Shown here in pieces: positions 1 through 7,837 of a stretch of 23,375 nt of DNA. The stretch comes from a virus, in the IMG/VR virus record IMGVR_UViG_3300025132_006407, positions 1 to 23,375 of that record. The stretch is one strand, 5' to 3'. The notes beneath the pieces were generated by a model. The model had not been told where the DNA came from. It worked only from the letters and a program-made list of their open reading frames with translations, and did no database searches. Each line of letters begins with the position of its first letter. Position 1 is the stretch's first letter. Both the position numbers and the translations under genes were made by a program.

Positions 1-368
1 TCTTTTACTAGCATTAGCAACTCTGACTCAGACTCATGTAAACTTTCAAGAAGTTGAATGAACATGTTCTCTCTCTTCATCTGTGAGAGTTTGTCATTGC
101 CACCTCTGATAAAGTTATACAATGTTTTCCACTCATGTACGAGTCTAGTATGCCCACCTGAGTTGATAGGTGCTTCATTCTTTTTGTAAGGCACCTCTCC
201 TTCTGGGATGGCACTTCTGATTTCTTTATCAAAGTTCCAAATCAGTAATGCCTTTACATCATCTCGTTTGTACTGTGATAAGAGAGCGATCTTTCCGTTC
301 TTATCTTTCTTGCCATGAACTGCTTTGAACAGTTCAGACACCAAAGGATTTGGAGGTAGTTTTGCCAT
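1..368 (-). CDS. DUF6433-like cyanophage protein (partial)
   Basis: The gene is cut by the left edge of the window, so only the N-terminal ~122 residues are visible. It starts at an ATG two bases after the stop of the upstream small membrane protein gene. The readable protein begins MAKLPPNPLVSELFKAV and contains a PEGEVPY segment, a VHEWKTLYNFIRGGN segment and, near the edge, NMFIQLLESLHESESELL. That pattern (PEG-PxY, then a leucine-rich FIQLLEGL-type end) is what I recall for the DUF6433 family, common in T4-like cyanophages and without known function. No membrane segment, signal peptide or catalytic motif is visible. The family call comes from memory; the reading frame itself is secure. 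Confidence 0.7.
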   Translation of the reverse strand, partial: MAKLPPNPLVSELFKAVHGKKDKNGKIALLSQYKRDDVKALLIWNFDKEIRSAIPEGEVPYKKNEAPINSGGHTRLVHEWKTLYNFIRGGNDKLSQMKRENMFIQLLESLHESESELLMLVK

Positions 369-370
369 AA

Positions 371-589
371 TTAATCTTCAAGTTCAGTAGATTCGTCCCC
401 TTCGATTCGGAATGAAATGATTTCGTCAGGAACTAATTGTCCATTCTCATCAAACATTTCTGGATGATAAGTATATGCATTTTGGTTGTTGTCTTGTATA
501 TAGGTGCGTAGAATATACCCTAAGATTACACCCACAGAAAGGGTGAGAATGCCTGTGAATACACCGATTGTTATGAGTGCTGCTTCCAT
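371..589 (-). CDS. small single-pass membrane protein, cyanophage type
   Basis: A 72-residue protein with one hydrophobic segment (about residues 3-25, ALITIGVFTGILTLSVGVIL) followed by an acidic tail containing YHPEMFDENGQL and ending ELED. The frame stays open upstream to 718, but that extension would overlap the glutaredoxin gene and has no ribosome site. The ATG at 589 sits 7 bases after a clean AGGAG, so I chose it. A membrane helix followed by a YHPEMFD motif matches a short conserved protein I recall from T4-like cyanophages; function unknown. The likely topology is N-terminal anchor with a soluble tail. A late-promoter-like AATAAATA lies about 70 bases upstream of the start. Confidence 0.72.
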   Translation of the reverse strand: MEAALITIGVFTGILTLSVGVILGYILRTYIQDNNQNAYTYHPEMFDENGQLVPDEIISFRIEGDESTELED

Positions 590-660
590 TCGTTTTCTCC
601 TAGTAAGGTTTTCAGTTGGAGGTTGACTAAACTCCCTCCGCATCAAGAGTTCTACACCCT

Positions 661-668
661 TATTTATT
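661..668 (-). promoter_or_regulatory. possible T4-late-like promoter element
   Basis: On the minus strand this reads AATAAATA, one mismatch from the T4 late consensus TATAAATA. It lies just after the glutaredoxin stop and about 70 bases before the ATG of the small membrane protein, in one of the few intergenic gaps of the block. In AT-rich DNA such an 8-mer arises by chance, so this is only a candidate. Confidence 0.28.
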
Positions 669-672
669 TCTC

Positions 673-927
673 CTAGATCAATTTCTTCTCTTGGAGATAC
701 CTCAGTGTTTCTTTGCATCCACCTATGTGTACATTGTCAAGTTGAACTTGTGGAAAGGTAGCACCCTCCTCAAATTCTTTATAGAACTGGTTACGGGAGA
801 AGTCCTTGTCCAGTTTGTATTCTAGATAGTCTATCTTTGTAGCAGCAAAGAGTTGCCTAACTCTCTCACACCACTGACAGTTGTCTTTAGACCATAGAAC
901 TGCTTTCATTTGAATTTGGTTGGTCAT
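673..927 (-). CDS. glutaredoxin
   Basis: An 84-residue glutaredoxin-fold protein. The redox motif CQWC is at residues 17-20, the cis-proline TFPQV at 57-61 and the glutathione-loop motif HIGG at 67-70. These are the three hallmarks of the family at the usual spacing, and the length is normal for a phage glutaredoxin. By family knowledge it would reduce disulphides with glutathione or a thioredoxin reductase, and in T4-like phages it is the usual partner of ribonucleotide reductase; no reductase gene is in this window. The ATG at 927 has no close Shine-Dalgarno, and an in-frame ATG at 909 (residue 7) is an alternative start. Confidence 0.9.
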   Translation of the reverse strand: MTNQIQMKAVLWSKDNCQWCERVRQLFAATKIDYLEYKLDKDFSRNQFYKEFEEGATFPQVQLDNVHIGGCKETLRYLQEKKLI

Positions 928-937
928 ACTAATTATA

Positions 938-1183
938 TCAGATACCTTGGTCCTTGTATCTTGTCAGGAATTCTTTTAGACTAGATTGATTCTGACCTTC
1001 ATTGGGTTTGGGATCGAGTTTATCGTACCCCTTGATTCTTTTCCAATCAGAATGCATTGCTCCTAATAACCATGCCTGTGCCAAACTATGAGGTCCTTCT
1101 TCTAATAGTTTGAGTTTGAATTTGTTACTTACGTAACCTTTGTACTCTTCTCTCCAATTGGAATCGTCGTAAGGTTTAGTCAT
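938..1183 (-). CDS. small hypothetical protein
   Basis: An 81-residue soluble protein beginning MTKPYDDSNWREEYKGYV, with a central AQAWLLGAMHSDWKRIKGYD stretch and a charged end. The frame is open back to 1288, but the ATG at 1183 forms an ATGA overlap with the stop of the upstream membrane protein. That is the coupling style used throughout this block, so I chose it. No known domain is recognised; the composition suggests a compact helical protein. The tryptophan-rich central segment is the most distinctive part and resembles short cyanophage proteins I recall without function. Its position between two other short genes suggests accessory early genes. Confidence 0.65.
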   Translation of the reverse strand: MTKPYDDSNWREEYKGYVSNKFKLKLLEEGPHSLAQAWLLGAMHSDWKRIKGYDKLDPKPNEGQNQSSLKEFLTRYKDQGI

Positions 1184-1404
1184 GATTTTAGCAACATGTA
1201 TATGAGACCGGGGACTATGATAAAAAATTGTGGAAGGAAGTTCATAACAATTGCCCTTTCTCTCCACCTTATGCCTACGTATGTCCATCCGGTTGCTCCC
1301 ACTAATTGTAGCATACTATTCCATGGTGTCAATCCTAATACGTGAAACACCATAGCAGTCAATATTACTGTGGCACTAAACCACTTGACTGTTCTAACGC
1401 TCAA
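1180..1404 (-). CDS. small two- to three-helix membrane protein (TTG start)
   Basis: A 74-residue, strongly hydrophobic protein. Hydrophobic segments lie at about residues 8-27 (FSATVILTAMVFHVLGL), possibly 29-46, and 54-72 (NFLPQFFIIVPGLIYMLL), with a WRER charged turn between the last two. The start is a TTG at 1404 preceded by AAGGAG at a spacing of about 7, the best ribosome site in this neighbourhood, and it lies just inside the 3' end of the upstream gene. No ATG near the start fits. The downstream gene begins on its ATGA stop overlap. Function unknown; an inner-membrane location is expected. Confidence 0.66.
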   Translation of the reverse strand: MSVRTVKWFSATVILTAMVFHVLGLTPWNSMLQLVGATGWTYVGIRWRERAIVMNFLPQFFIIVPGLIYMLLKS

Positions 1405-1852
1405 TAATTCTCTCCTTCATCTCCGATGTCCAGTTGTCGTAGTAATTAGTCCCTTGCAATTTATGTCTAGTCTCTTCTAAATGATCTCTCTTCTGTACAA
1501 TTAGTAATATTAGTTCTCCTTGATTGACTACAAACCCACCTACATCTTCTACTAGATCAGGATGCTCTTCTAAAAATATGTAATCAGGATATAATTTATT
1601 ATAGTTCTTTGCCATCTGAGACAGGAATTCTGCTGATAAGTATGGATCCATGACATAGATGGTAACTTCTTTCTCCCACTTCTCATACCTGAAACTTCCA
1701 TAGTCTTTCCACATCTTGACCTCTACATTACCATCAAACCATGCCTTTTTAGCATGAGGACATGGTGCAATACCTCCAAACTTACTGTTCGGAACATCAA
1801 GAACTCTTGTGATCCACTCTTCAATTTTAGAAGTAACTATTTCTGGTACCAT
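1394..1852 (-). CDS. hypothetical protein with PCPHAKKAW motif
   Basis: A protein of about 152 residues. From the ATG at 1852 it reads MVPEIVTSKIEEWITRVLDV, then a striking APCPHAKKAWFDGNV motif at about residues 29-43, then an acidic stretch (LEEHPDLVEDVGGFVV) and a charged C-terminus. The open frame extends to 1957, but that part overlaps the amidinotransferase-like gene deeply. ATGs at 1891 and 1954 exist too, and none has a clear Shine-Dalgarno, so the start is uncertain. The conserved-looking cysteine and histidine in CPHAKKAW could bind metal or be catalytic, but I do not recognise the family. It is coupled to the downstream membrane protein by an 11-base overlap. Confidence 0.6.
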   Translation of the reverse strand: MVPEIVTSKIEEWITRVLDVPNSKFGGIAPCPHAKKAWFDGNVEVKMWKDYGSFRYEKWEKEVTIYVMDPYLSAEFLSQMAKNYNKLYPDYIFLEEHPDLVEDVGGFVVNQGELILLIVQKRDHLEETRHKLQGTNYYDNWTSEMKERIIER

Positions 1853-3101
1853 GTCTGTCGATGTCGGATGTGATACAGTGGAGTCCTCCATCCCAGAAAT
1901 ATCTATGTCTGAAGTTAACAATGTGTGGGGTGATACCATGTCTTTCAAATGCATCAAAAACTTTCTTGTTTACATTATTACATACAACATTCTTTTCGTC
2001 AATGACTAGCATGTTTACATCAAACACAGTCTCTTCAACATAAGTTACCCAATCATCCATCCACTCGTTGACAAAATCATAAAATGATTCATCAGCATCC
2101 GGAACCCAGTATCTACCTCTTGTTCTTTTCTTCTTATCTAAGAATGGTCTAACCTTATTCCAACTGTCACCCTCAAGATAAACAACTTCCCAACCGGGAA
2201 AAGTCTCTGCATATGTTTCTGCATTTTTGAGTGCTACTATAAGACCCGGTTTTACAGCACACATAGCACCATCAGAATGACCGGGAATAGAGACTGGGTG
2301 AATACGATAGTCAGGGAATAATTTTTGCCACTTCTTCATGAAGTTATCTTCATTCAATTTACTTACAATATTATTGAGACTGAAAAAAAGATCCTTCCCT
2401 ACTCTTATCATTGATGCAGTATTGATGTATTGATCATACACAATCTTGTTACCATTATCCTGTGCAAATTTTTCTAGTGTTCTAAATGGATATATCTTAT
2501 CATCATGTGCATACTTCGATGTCTTTCCTATTGTATTTGTGTGTCCTTGCAAGATAATATTTTTCAAATCATCTGTATCAATTGCCTGCAATAAATTTCC
2601 TACATTTCCTTTGTCTAATCCTTTGAGTAACATGGATTGTGAGACTGAAGATACAGGTCTGCCGGGAAAAGTAAGATCGTAGACATATTTTAGTAAAGTT
2701 TTCTGAGTATCTGATGCTCTTCTCATAGAGATCGAACTTGACCTCATGATTGTCTTGAGTTCTTCTCCTACATCAATGTTCTTTCCATAATTTTTTCCGG
2801 GTAAGAATAATTTTTCACCCACCATAGCAGTATAATCTCTTGGCACCATAGGAGGAGATGTCATGACACCATCTTTTATATGATCATTTGGATCTTCTGA
2901 TATGTCAGTTCTTATAACATTCACATCAAATTTTTTCAAAACTGATATCAACTTCTGATAGTCCTCTTCAGTTTCATCTGCTATGCGATGAAATGTTTCT
3001 TTTACTTTAGGATTCTGTATGTAATTGAAATACTCAGGGGGATAGCATCTTCCTACACAACAGGTCTTCAGTGGATCCCAATGCTGATGCACTGATAGCA
3101 T
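1827..3101 (-). CDS. glycine amidinotransferase-like (pentein) protein
   Basis: A 424-residue member of the guanidino-group-modifying (pentein) superfamily. Visible matches to arginine:glycine amidinotransferase are WDPLKTCCVG (8-17), PPMVPRDY (83-90), IRVGKDLF (232-239), GHSDG with His275 and Asp277, and the C-terminal GGLHCITSDIDRHGTRNSY with the nucleophile Cys409. The family moves an amidino group from arginine to an amine through a cysteine adduct. From memory of the human enzyme, its catalytic Asp (DAADFIRAG) aligns here with Ser230 (NTASMIRVG), so activity may be altered. The ATG has AAGG six bases upstream. Placement at the end of a glycan gene run suggests an amino sugar as acceptor, which is inference. 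Confidence 0.8.
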   Translation of the reverse strand: MLSVHQHWDPLKTCCVGRCYPPEYFNYIQNPKVKETFHRIADETEEDYQKLISVLKKFDVNVIRTDISEDPNDHIKDGVMTSPPMVPRDYTAMVGEKLFLPGKNYGKNIDVGEELKTIMRSSSISMRRASDTQKTLLKYVYDLTFPGRPVSSVSQSMLLKGLDKGNVGNLLQAIDTDDLKNIILQGHTNTIGKTSKYAHDDKIYPFRTLEKFAQDNGNKIVYDQYINTASMIRVGKDLFFSLNNIVSKLNEDNFMKKWQKLFPDYRIHPVSIPGHSDGAMCAVKPGLIVALKNAETYAETFPGWEVVYLEGDSWNKVRPFLDKKKRTRGRYWVPDADESFYDFVNEWMDDWVTYVEETVFDVNMLVIDEKNVVCNNVNKKVFDAFERHGITPHIVNFRHRYFWDGGLHCITSDIDRHGTRNSYF

Positions 3102-3116
3102 AACAAACCTTTTTTT

Positions 3117-3866
3117 TTATTTATTGCGTCGTCTACAACATGGTTTATACCTGAATGCAGATAGTCCTGTCATATTACAGAGCACTCGCAACACATTATC
3201 ACTATCTTTTTCTTTGAAGAGTCTGTAGTCTCCTTTTCTGACTTCCCACCACTCACCTTTGTATCCTGCATTTGTAAAATTGTTTAGGAACTTGATTGCA
3301 TCATCATATCTAAAGTTCATTGAGTTTGCTTGTAGTGCTGTTGCATATGACATCTGATCTCTCACACCACCTCTTTCATACCATCTCCACCAAATATCAT
3401 TGAAGTCTTTACGATTCTTTCTCCATAATATTGTACACAATGGTGAGAAGAATTTCTTGAAATCAAATCCATGATCTACAAGTTCTGCAGTGTATTGCAT
3501 GATCTGATTCTTACTCCACCAACCATTATTATAATACTCCATCATCTCATTCAAGTATGAGTGTCGATGTGGATGCTGTAAACAAAACATCTTATCATCA
3601 TAAGTGTTCAGTATCTCATGACTTATAGTAAAGAATGGTTCTTTGAGTAAATGTAATCTTGTAGCATCTACATACACACTTGATTCAAATGGACAATTGA
3701 TCTTATAATATCTTGATGATCTTACTGGATCACCACAATCTTTTCCGGGTAATACTTTCCATGGTCCAACTGCTTCTGCTTCACCAAAACAATAATATTC
3801 ATGTCCATCGGGCATGCTCTCTGGCAACTTGCAATAATTATTCGTAATGCATGTGTAAATTATCAC
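3117..3866 (-). CDS. TOD1/MUCI70-like glycosyltransferase, copy C
   Basis: A 249-residue protein of the DUF616/TOD1-MUCI70 hexosyltransferase type. It opens with MIIYTCITNNY, has PWKVLP and DPVRSSRYYKI (46-56), a YVDA motif at 65-68 where its neighbours have WIDG, HPHRHSY at 98-104 and RDQMSYATAL at 169-178, and ends in a basic CCRRRNK tail. By family knowledge it would move a sugar from a nucleotide donor onto a glycan. The start is a GTG overlapping the upstream stop (GTGA). It is the last of three tandem paralogues. A stretch around its start is nearly identical to the start of copy B, pointing to duplication. Donor and acceptor are unknown. Confidence 0.74.
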   Translation of the reverse strand: MIIYTCITNNYCKLPESMPDGHEYYCFGEAEAVGPWKVLPGKDCGDPVRSSRYYKINCPFESSVYVDATRLHLLKEPFFTISHEILNTYDDKMFCLQHPHRHSYLNEMMEYYNNGWWSKNQIMQYTAELVDHGFDFKKFFSPLCTILWRKNRKDFNDIWWRWYERGGVRDQMSYATALQANSMNFRYDDAIKFLNNFTNAGYKGEWWEVRKGDYRLFKEKDSDNVLRVLCNMTGLSAFRYKPCCRRRNK

Positions 3867-4633
3867 TGAATACTTCGCATGAAATCGTGCTTATGTTTTA
3901 TATAGATCCTTGACATACCCACGTATGATCTCATTGCATTTACAAATTCGTGCCTGTTTCTCCACTGATCTTGTGATCCTCTTTGTGGATGTTTACCTCT
4001 ACGTCCCACCTTATTTTGATAACCCAGTGCAATACCACAATTGTTTCTGTCCTCTATAATTTTCGGGTCCAAATCATTGAGTTGTAATGCAGCATCAAAT
4101 GATATCTGATCTCTGTTGACACCTATGTCAAAGTAATGCCACCATGAATCTCCAAACTTGATGGTGTCATCATTAATTGTTCTGTAGATGATTGTTCCTA
4201 GTGGACTTCTATACTGTCTGAAATTATATCCATCTTCAAATAATATTCTAGTGAGTTCTACACCTTCTCTAAAACCAAAGAAAGAACATTCAAATCCTTC
4301 TAGCATTTCATCATAGTAAGAGAACCTATTTGGATGTCTTAGTATAGTGAAAGGGAATCTTTGCTTTGCTAGTTCTACAAACTCCTTTGTCATTTTATAA
4401 CAACCATCAATCCATACTGTATTCTCACCTTCATCAAAATATTTGTGAGGATTTATCTTGGGATATGCAGACAATCTTCTTGGGCAATCAATATCAACAT
4501 CAAGTTCTATCAACTCCCATGGTTCCTGTGGTACCGCAGTTCCGTCATGGAACAAAACATATCGAACATCTGGATCATAATAATGATCAGGTATTACATC
4601 ATAAGAATTAGTAATGCATGTGTATATTATCAT
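3863..4633 (-). CDS. TOD1/MUCI70-like glycosyltransferase, copy B
   Basis: A 256-residue paralogue and the best-preserved of the three. It starts MIIYTCITNSYDVIP, with YVLFHD (25-30), PRRLSAYPKINPH (51-63), VWIDGCY (73-79), HPNRFSYYDE (100-109) and NRDQISFDAAL (173-183). The WIDG acidic motif probably holds the nucleotide-sugar metal ion, as DxD motifs do in GT-A enzymes; that is inference. The C-terminal 60 residues are basic (GRRGKHPQRGSQDQWRNRHE) and absent from copy C. The ATG forms an ATGA overlap with copy A upstream, and its own TGA overlaps the GTG of copy C, so the three are surely translated as one coupled set. Confidence 0.78.
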   Translation of the reverse strand: MIIYTCITNSYDVIPDHYYDPDVRYVLFHDGTAVPQEPWELIELDVDIDCPRRLSAYPKINPHKYFDEGENTVWIDGCYKMTKEFVELAKQRFPFTILRHPNRFSYYDEMLEGFECSFFGFREGVELTRILFEDGYNFRQYRSPLGTIIYRTINDDTIKFGDSWWHYFDIGVNRDQISFDAALQLNDLDPKIIEDRNNCGIALGYQNKVGRRGKHPQRGSQDQWRNRHEFVNAMRSYVGMSRIYIKHKHDFMRSIQ

Positions 4634-5349
4634 AATGCTGCCTTTAGAATTCTACGTGCTTTGTATATGAATTCTTCTTCGTTTTCATTTGTAGTAAAAT
4701 CATAAGATTCGTCGTAAGGTTTTACTCTGGTTGATTGTGATAGATCTACTTGTAGTGGCACTCTCGGTAGACATTTACCATATACAAGATACTCAGCGAT
4801 AGAACTTGTTATCTGACAACCATGAAACAATTCATAGTCAACATACCACTTCCAATACTCTTCATTCCATTTGGTAATTTTGTCAGAACAATTTCTCCAT
4901 ATGACACAATTGATTGTATGGTCAAAGAATGATGGTTTGAAACCTGTTGCAGCAAGATCTTTACAAAATTTATATAACCTTTCCTCTGGTACAAATCCAC
5001 ACCTGTACAACTTTAACAGTTCCTGTAATAAAGTTCTCTTAGTAGGATGATGCATCAAAGTTATTTCATTCTCGTCAAGAAATCTTTTAGAATTTTCAAC
5101 AAATTCTTTGGTCATAGTATAACAACCATCAATCCAAACGTGAGGTTCATGAAACCACAAATGTGAATTGCATCTTGTATGATATGCATTCAACACAGGA
5201 TGATCATACCTGCAATTTAATTTTCTAAACTCCCATGGTCCTTTCTGTTCTATAGGTTTATCGTAGAACATCACATACTTGACATCCCCATCATAATAAT
5301 GATTGGGGATATCGTCATAGGCATTTATATTGGTGGTGAATATAATCAC
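4630..5349 (-). CDS. TOD1/MUCI70-like glycosyltransferase, copy A
   Basis: A 239-residue paralogue and the most divergent. It keeps MIIFTTNINAYDDIP, KYVMFYD (24-30), PWEFRKL, VWIDGCYTMTKEFVE (71-85, nearly the same as copy B) and HHP (100-102). The later RDQ motif of its siblings is replaced by GCQITSS (177-183). The C-terminus is acidic then basic (ENEEEFIYKARRILK). The start is a GTG overlapping the TGA of the upstream oxygenase. The loss of the RDQ motif may mean a different acceptor or weaker activity. It belongs to the same coupled string as copies B and C and most likely arose with them by tandem duplication. Confidence 0.72.
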   Translation of the reverse strand: MIIFTTNINAYDDIPNHYYDGDVKYVMFYDKPIEQKGPWEFRKLNCRYDHPVLNAYHTRCNSHLWFHEPHVWIDGCYTMTKEFVENSKRFLDENEITLMHHPTKRTLLQELLKLYRCGFVPEERLYKFCKDLAATGFKPSFFDHTINCVIWRNCSDKITKWNEEYWKWYVDYELFHGCQITSSIAEYLVYGKCLPRVPLQVDLSQSTRVKPYDESYDFTTNENEEEFIYKARRILKAAL

Positions 5350-6104
5350 TCGTTCAGTTTACTTTTCGTTGGTGGTGCTGTTCCTAGTTTCTGCTTCACA
5401 ATTCTATCTGTTACGTTACCGGGTTCTCTTAGGAACCAACCTGTAGCAATATACTTTGGTGTGTCACCTGTCAAGAATGACCCACGATGCATATGAGTAT
5501 ATGCTGCTGGCCAATACACTGCTGTTCCCTGTGTTGGATGGAATGAACACTTCTGATGTAAGAAATCAGTCGATCCACCATTCTCTAACGGTATATCATT
5601 TAGGTAAATCATCCATGTCAATACTCTGTCTCTGTATATAAATGAACCATCTTCACAGTGCCATATGTGATATCCTCCACCTGCTTCTGTTTTCTGTAGT
5701 TTTACAGTCCATGATGCGATAGGATCAGAACTGTCTATGATACCTTTATATTCATTTGCATAATGTTCAAACCCTTCTCCTACAACCATTGTTGTTCTTG
5801 CTGCAAGACCTGAGTCTGCAACTTCCAAATATAATTGTTCATCAGATCTACCCATCTTACCATTACTGAATTGATTCACACCCACATCAGTAGTTGCCAA
5901 ATCAAAAGTATCACCTATGACTTTCTTCCTTACAAACTTTTGTTGATTGTAAAATTCAAAAGCATCTATAAGAGTCTTACAATACTGAGGTGACATAAAG
6001 TTTTCAATGACTCCTATACCATCATTGAATTTCATCTCATGAGGACCATCAGATAATAGTTGTATATTAGGATCCTGTGCTAGAGGTTGCTGCTGCTCGG
6101 TCAT
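5346..6104 (-). CDS. 2-oxoglutarate/Fe(II) oxygenase, prolyl-4-hydroxylase-like
   Basis: A 252-residue protein with a C-terminal double-stranded beta-helix oxygenase domain. The iron site is visible as YHIWHCEDGS (145-154, His149 with Glu151 or Asp152) and a distal histidine in THMHRGSF (203-210). TPKYIATGWF (215-224) follows, where the 2-oxoglutarate-binding basic residue is expected. LTWMIYLNDIPLENGGSTDF (162-181) is typical of phage P4H-like enzymes. The family hydroxylates proteins or small molecules. The frame opens with a TTG at 6110; I use the ATG at 6104, and an ATG at 6035 is also possible. It overlaps the GT25 gene by 38 bases. In this setting it may hydroxylate a sugar, a lipid or a host protein. 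Confidence 0.85.
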   Translation of the reverse strand: MTEQQQPLAQDPNIQLLSDGPHEMKFNDGIGVIENFMSPQYCKTLIDAFEFYNQQKFVRKKVIGDTFDLATTDVGVNQFSNGKMGRSDEQLYLEVADSGLAARTTMVVGEGFEHYANEYKGIIDSSDPIASWTVKLQKTEAGGGYHIWHCEDGSFIYRDRVLTWMIYLNDIPLENGGSTDFLHQKCSFHPTQGTAVYWPAAYTHMHRGSFLTGDTPKYIATGWFLREPGNVTDRIVKQKLGTAPPTKSKLNE

Positions 6105-6900
6105 TTTCAAATTGTTGTTGGTAAACGGATGGTGGAATACGTCCTACGTATTCATCTAGTTCCATGAGTTGATCAAGTAATATATCTTGACCACTTGATT
6201 GCCAGAACTGGTCGAGTCCTTGCTTGCTATCCTTATGAAAAATATCTAAATGTTCTTCATGAATAGCAGACCCCATATCAAGTCTGTAGTTCAATATTGG
6301 GAGGGCATAACCCTTACCACTATCTAGTATCAGGTCTTCTGACACTGCTCGTGGTCTGATGTTTTGATCTATCTTCCACAAGTTACCACGTTGATGACAT
6401 TTTAGCACCTTTGTGGCATGATGTCTAGTGATAAGATAACATGCAGCAGAGAAATCATTGATAAATCTATGATGCAGTTTCAAATGAATACCATTTGGAT
6501 TTATAATAGTAAATTGACAGGTATCAAAATTGATAGGTAATTTTTTCCTGACATCTCTCCATGTAAATGTCCAATGTTTTGCAGGAGAAAGATCTACATC
6601 GTCTTCCATGATGACAATCTCATCATCGTCAGTTTCTTCTACAAAATGTTTCAGTGCAGTAAGGTGTGTAAGAACACAACCTATCTCACCGGGGTTCATG
6701 TTATCTGGAACCCTGCCCTTCAAGTATGAAGATGGATCGTCTTCCTTACCATCAATACCTGATATCCTAGTATGATTTTCTACACCCCAATAATCAAGGT
6801 GCTCTACCATATATTTTTGTCTATCAGTATACCTATCTAAGTTCAACCAATAGACTGGTGGGAGTCCACTTAGTTTGTATTTACTTTTGTTCTTGTCCAC
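6067..6900 (-). CDS. GT25-family glycosyltransferase
   Basis: A 277-residue GT25 (lipooligosaccharide type) glycosyltransferase. It shows VYWLNLDRYTDRQ (16-28), RISGIDGK (45-52), GEIGCVLTHLTALK (71-84) and the acidic metal motif IMEDDVDLSP (97-106). These are the four hallmarks of this family in the expected order. GT25 enzymes are typically beta-galactosyl- or glucosyltransferases acting on lipopolysaccharide core or on hydroxylysine. The neighbouring oxygenase makes the second kind of substrate conceivable, but I cannot tell. The start is a GTG with GAGG about 5 bases upstream, 20 bases inside the upstream glycosyltransferase gene. Confidence 0.88.
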   Translation of the reverse strand: MDKNKSKYKLSGLPPVYWLNLDRYTDRQKYMVEHLDYWGVENHTRISGIDGKEDDPSSYLKGRVPDNMNPGEIGCVLTHLTALKHFVEETDDDEIVIMEDDVDLSPAKHWTFTWRDVRKKLPINFDTCQFTIINPNGIHLKLHHRFINDFSAACYLITRHHATKVLKCHQRGNLWKIDQNIRPRAVSEDLILDSGKGYALPILNYRLDMGSAIHEEHLDIFHKDSKQGLDQFWQSSGQDILLDQLMELDEYVGRIPPSVYQQQFENDRAAATSSTGS

Positions 6901-7837
6901 GTCGCCTCTTCATGTAATCAACTTCTGCATAATATTTTTCCAGAGACTTCTTACCATAGAACTTTAGTTTCTCCCACACCTTACGATTATCTTCTATGTA
7001 AGGGTTTGTGAACCAAGAGTTCTTACTTCTCTTATGTTCTAAATGATATATTACATCGTTCAATCTAAGAACATGAGAGCAAGAATTGAATCTATGATAT
7101 CTTTCATCATCTTCATATCCATATGATATAAACTCTTCGTTCTCCATACCAAGTCTCTTATATTCCTCTGTGTCAAAGAACTGACAGAAACCAAACTTAG
7201 CATCGTATGCATTCATGCTACCATCAAAGGCATGAAAGTTGAAGTTTGAATTTATAAACTTACTTACAATTTCATCATTGGCACGAACCTGCCATTGGAA
7301 CATACCATAACCATATGGATAAACACACTTGACAGGTTCTGGTTTTGTACCTTCGGGTGCATTATCTGGAAGGTATCCGTTTATGATATAGTGACATGCA
7401 AGAGCATGGTTATATGCAGGTATAATAATATCGGCATCAAAATTTACTACAATTTCTGTGTCTGCCATCATGATCATATCATTGATCAATCTAGTTCTAT
7501 GAAATGTAAATTCATCAGACTGCTCAAACACATGTGTAAGTTTTGACAACTCCTCTTCACTACACACAGGTTTTATTTGTGGTAAAACACTTTGCTCAAA
7601 TATAGATTCTTTATCAAACTCTTTAATAATTACTTTAGCATCTATGTTCTTGAGAAGATAAAGTAAAGATGTGATTATATTTCTCATCCTATCATCACTT
7701 TCGATTCTCAAAGGAATCAAATAAGTGGCACATGGAAGATTGATCTTAGTAAAGTCTTCGTTGATAGGAATATCACCATGAATGGGTGCTTCTGGTGCAG
7801 GATGTTTGATTTCATTAGTGTTGATTTTTGGTTTCAT
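6881..7837 (-). CDS. GT2/GT7-like galactosyltransferase-type enzyme
   Basis: A 318-residue GT-A fold glycosyltransferase. Features are ATYLIPLRI (37-45), HRTRLINDMIMMADTEIVV (113-131), the metal-binding VNFDADIIIP (131-140), a GT7 C-terminal-like motif YGYEDDERYHRF (239-250) and HLEHKRSKNSW (266-276). The combination of DxD with a later G-x-E-D-D motif is typical of chondroitin-polymerase or galactosyltransferase-type enzymes. The donor may be UDP-galactose or UDP-N-acetylhexosamine, by family only. The N-terminal 30 residues are proline-rich and probably flexible. The ATG overlaps the GT11 stop (ATGA). Confidence 0.78.
   Translation of the reverse strand: MKPKINTNEIKHPAPEAPIHGDIPINEDFTKINLPCATYLIPLRIESDDRMRNIITSLLYLLKNIDAKVIIKEFDKESIFEQSVLPQIKPVCSEEELSKLTHVFEQSDEFTFHRTRLINDMIMMADTEIVVNFDADIIIPAYNHALACHYIINGYLPDNAPEGTKPEPVKCVYPYGYGMFQWQVRANDEIVSKFINSNFNFHAFDGSMNAYDAKFGFCQFFDTEEYKRLGMENEEFISYGYEDDERYHRFNSCSHVLRLNDVIYHLEHKRSKNSWFTNPYIEDNRKVWEKLKFYGKKSLEKYYAEVDYMKRRRGQEQK

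Noticed and set aside
932-937. TATAAT before the glutaredoxin gene on the minus strand
   Set aside because: No acceptable -35 box at 16-18 bases (only GATACA at 17), and transcription would start within the start codon.
3118-3125. AATAAATA on the minus strand before the amidinotransferase-like gene
   Set aside because: It overlaps the last codons of the upstream gene within an A-rich run, so chance is the simpler explanation. I could not separate it from background.
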